Shown here: piece by piece, positions 6,399-6,633 of the stretch
Numbering within the stretch: the stretch's first letter is position 1
Layout of the letters: each line of letters begins with the position of its first letter
Source of the DNA: RGIG8775 sp045121195
Lineage (GTDB): Bacteria; Bacillota; Clostridia; Oscillospirales; CAG-272
Length of the DNA: 6,633 bases
Direction: 5' to 3'
Assembly (NCBI GenBank): GCA_045121195.1
Contig: JBGVFO010000092.1
Location: 1 to 6,633, forward strand
Notes under the pieces: model-generated
What the model saw: only the letters and a program-made list of their open reading frames with translations
Database searches by the model: none
Told to the model about the DNA's origin: nothing
Position numbers and translations under genes: made by a program

Positions 6399-6569
6399 AA
6401 ATTGATGTTTGTCGGGGAGTTTGTAAAACGAAATTGATGGTTTGTAGGGGCGACCAATGGTCGCCCGCCATATACGGAAAAGGCCCAACGAACGGGCGAT
6501 CAATGATCGCCCCTACGGGTTTATACATTGCCGTTTTGTCATATCAAGCACACCGATAAATCAAAATTT
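6399..6569 (+). repeat. Intergenic palindromic element, copy D (short form, 171 bp)
   Basis: It shares the L-end AAATTGATGTTTGTCGG (from 6399) and the R-end CACCGATAAATCAAAATTT (to 6569) with copies B and C, but has a different and shorter interior. It carries two perfect 8-bp hairpins, GGGCGACC-AAT-GGTCGCCC (6448-6466) and GGGCGATC-AAT-GATCGCCC (6494-6512). Their outer flanks GTAG and CTAC also pair over long range (6444-6455 with 6505-6516, 11 of 12). AAATTGATG recurs internally at 6431. The region from 6348 to the window end holds no gene; it contains this element, the hairpin at 6373 and a distal promoter candidate. The GTAGGGGCGACC-type hairpin recalls palindromic intergenic repeats seen in many gut Clostridia (general recollection, not checked). 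Confidence 0.82.
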
Positions 6570-6597
6570 ACCATCCTGATTTTGGGTATACATATCT

Positions 6598-6626
6598 ATT
6601 ATATAATATTTCTTGATTTTAGACAA
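6598..6626 (-). promoter_or_regulatory. Probable distal lepA promoter
   Basis: On the minus strand TTGTCT (6626-6621) and a perfect TATAAT (6603-6598) are separated by exactly 17 bp in an AT-rich stretch. Transcription would begin near 6591 and read through all of repeat copy D, giving lepA a leader of about 245 nt containing the element's hairpins. The -35 matches consensus at 4 of 6. AT-rich DNA can produce such matches by chance, and a start closer to the gene is not excluded. Confidence 0.55.
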
Positions 6627-6633
6627 GTAGATT

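Noticed and set aside
4464..6437. Long plus-strand open frame of 657 codons opposite lepA
   Set aside because: It is an antisense shadow of lepA. It starts inside repeat copy C and ends in copy D, with no ribosome binding site or known domain.
1..6569. CRISPR array or retron-like unit made from the repeated segments
   Set aside because: The repeats are kilobases apart, alternate in orientation and are about 171-261 bp long. There are no regular spacers, and no cas gene or reverse transcriptase is present.
6579..6607. Plus-strand promoter using TATAAT at 6602-6607
   Set aside because: No acceptable -35 lies 16-18 bp upstream, and no gene start follows within the window. The same AT-rich stretch fits a minus-strand promoter better.

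Overview
The window looks like a chromosomal segment from a Clostridia-type Firmicute, plausibly an uncultured gut anaerobe. The grounds are strong GGAGG-type ribosome binding sites, consensus sigma-A promoter elements, a full-length two-domain CinA, a cytosolic family 2 glycosidase of the kind common in gut bacteria, and GC-rich genes separated by AT-edged repeats. The taxon is inferred from these features only.

Three genes fill most of the window. cinA (230-1504, +) is a competence/damage-inducible-type protein with a probable NMN deamidase domain. It converges on a cytosolic GH2 beta-galactosidase-like gene (1816-4179, -), and the two meet at a strong bidirectional terminator (1770-1808). 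lepA (4536-6347, -), encoding ribosomal elongation factor 4, lies upstream of the glycosidase on the same strand. The three products have no obvious common pathway, and each gene appears to be transcribed on its own or nearly so.

The striking part is between the genes. Every gap carries a copy of one repeat family, called here A (1-159, cut by the window edge), B (1503-1762), C (4263-4523) and D (6399-6569). A full copy is about 260 bp. It has imperfect terminal inverted repeats (L-end AAATTGATGTTTGTCGG, R-end CACCGATAAATCAAAATTT) and two internal GTAGGGG...CCCCTAC hairpin modules in opposite orientation. D is a 171-bp short form. The copies alternate in orientation, so L-ends flank cinA and lepA while R-ends flank the glycosidase, and B and C form a near-perfect inverted pair around it. 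Two-sided changes in the hairpin stems suggest that the fold, not a protein, is what is kept. No transposase is present, so the best reading is a non-autonomous, MITE-like or REP/BIME-like palindromic element.

Regulatory signals include a perfect TTGACA-N17-TATAAT promoter for cinA next to copy A, a good distal promoter (6598-6626, -) that would place copy D inside the lepA leader, and a row of three small dyads upstream of the glycosidase.
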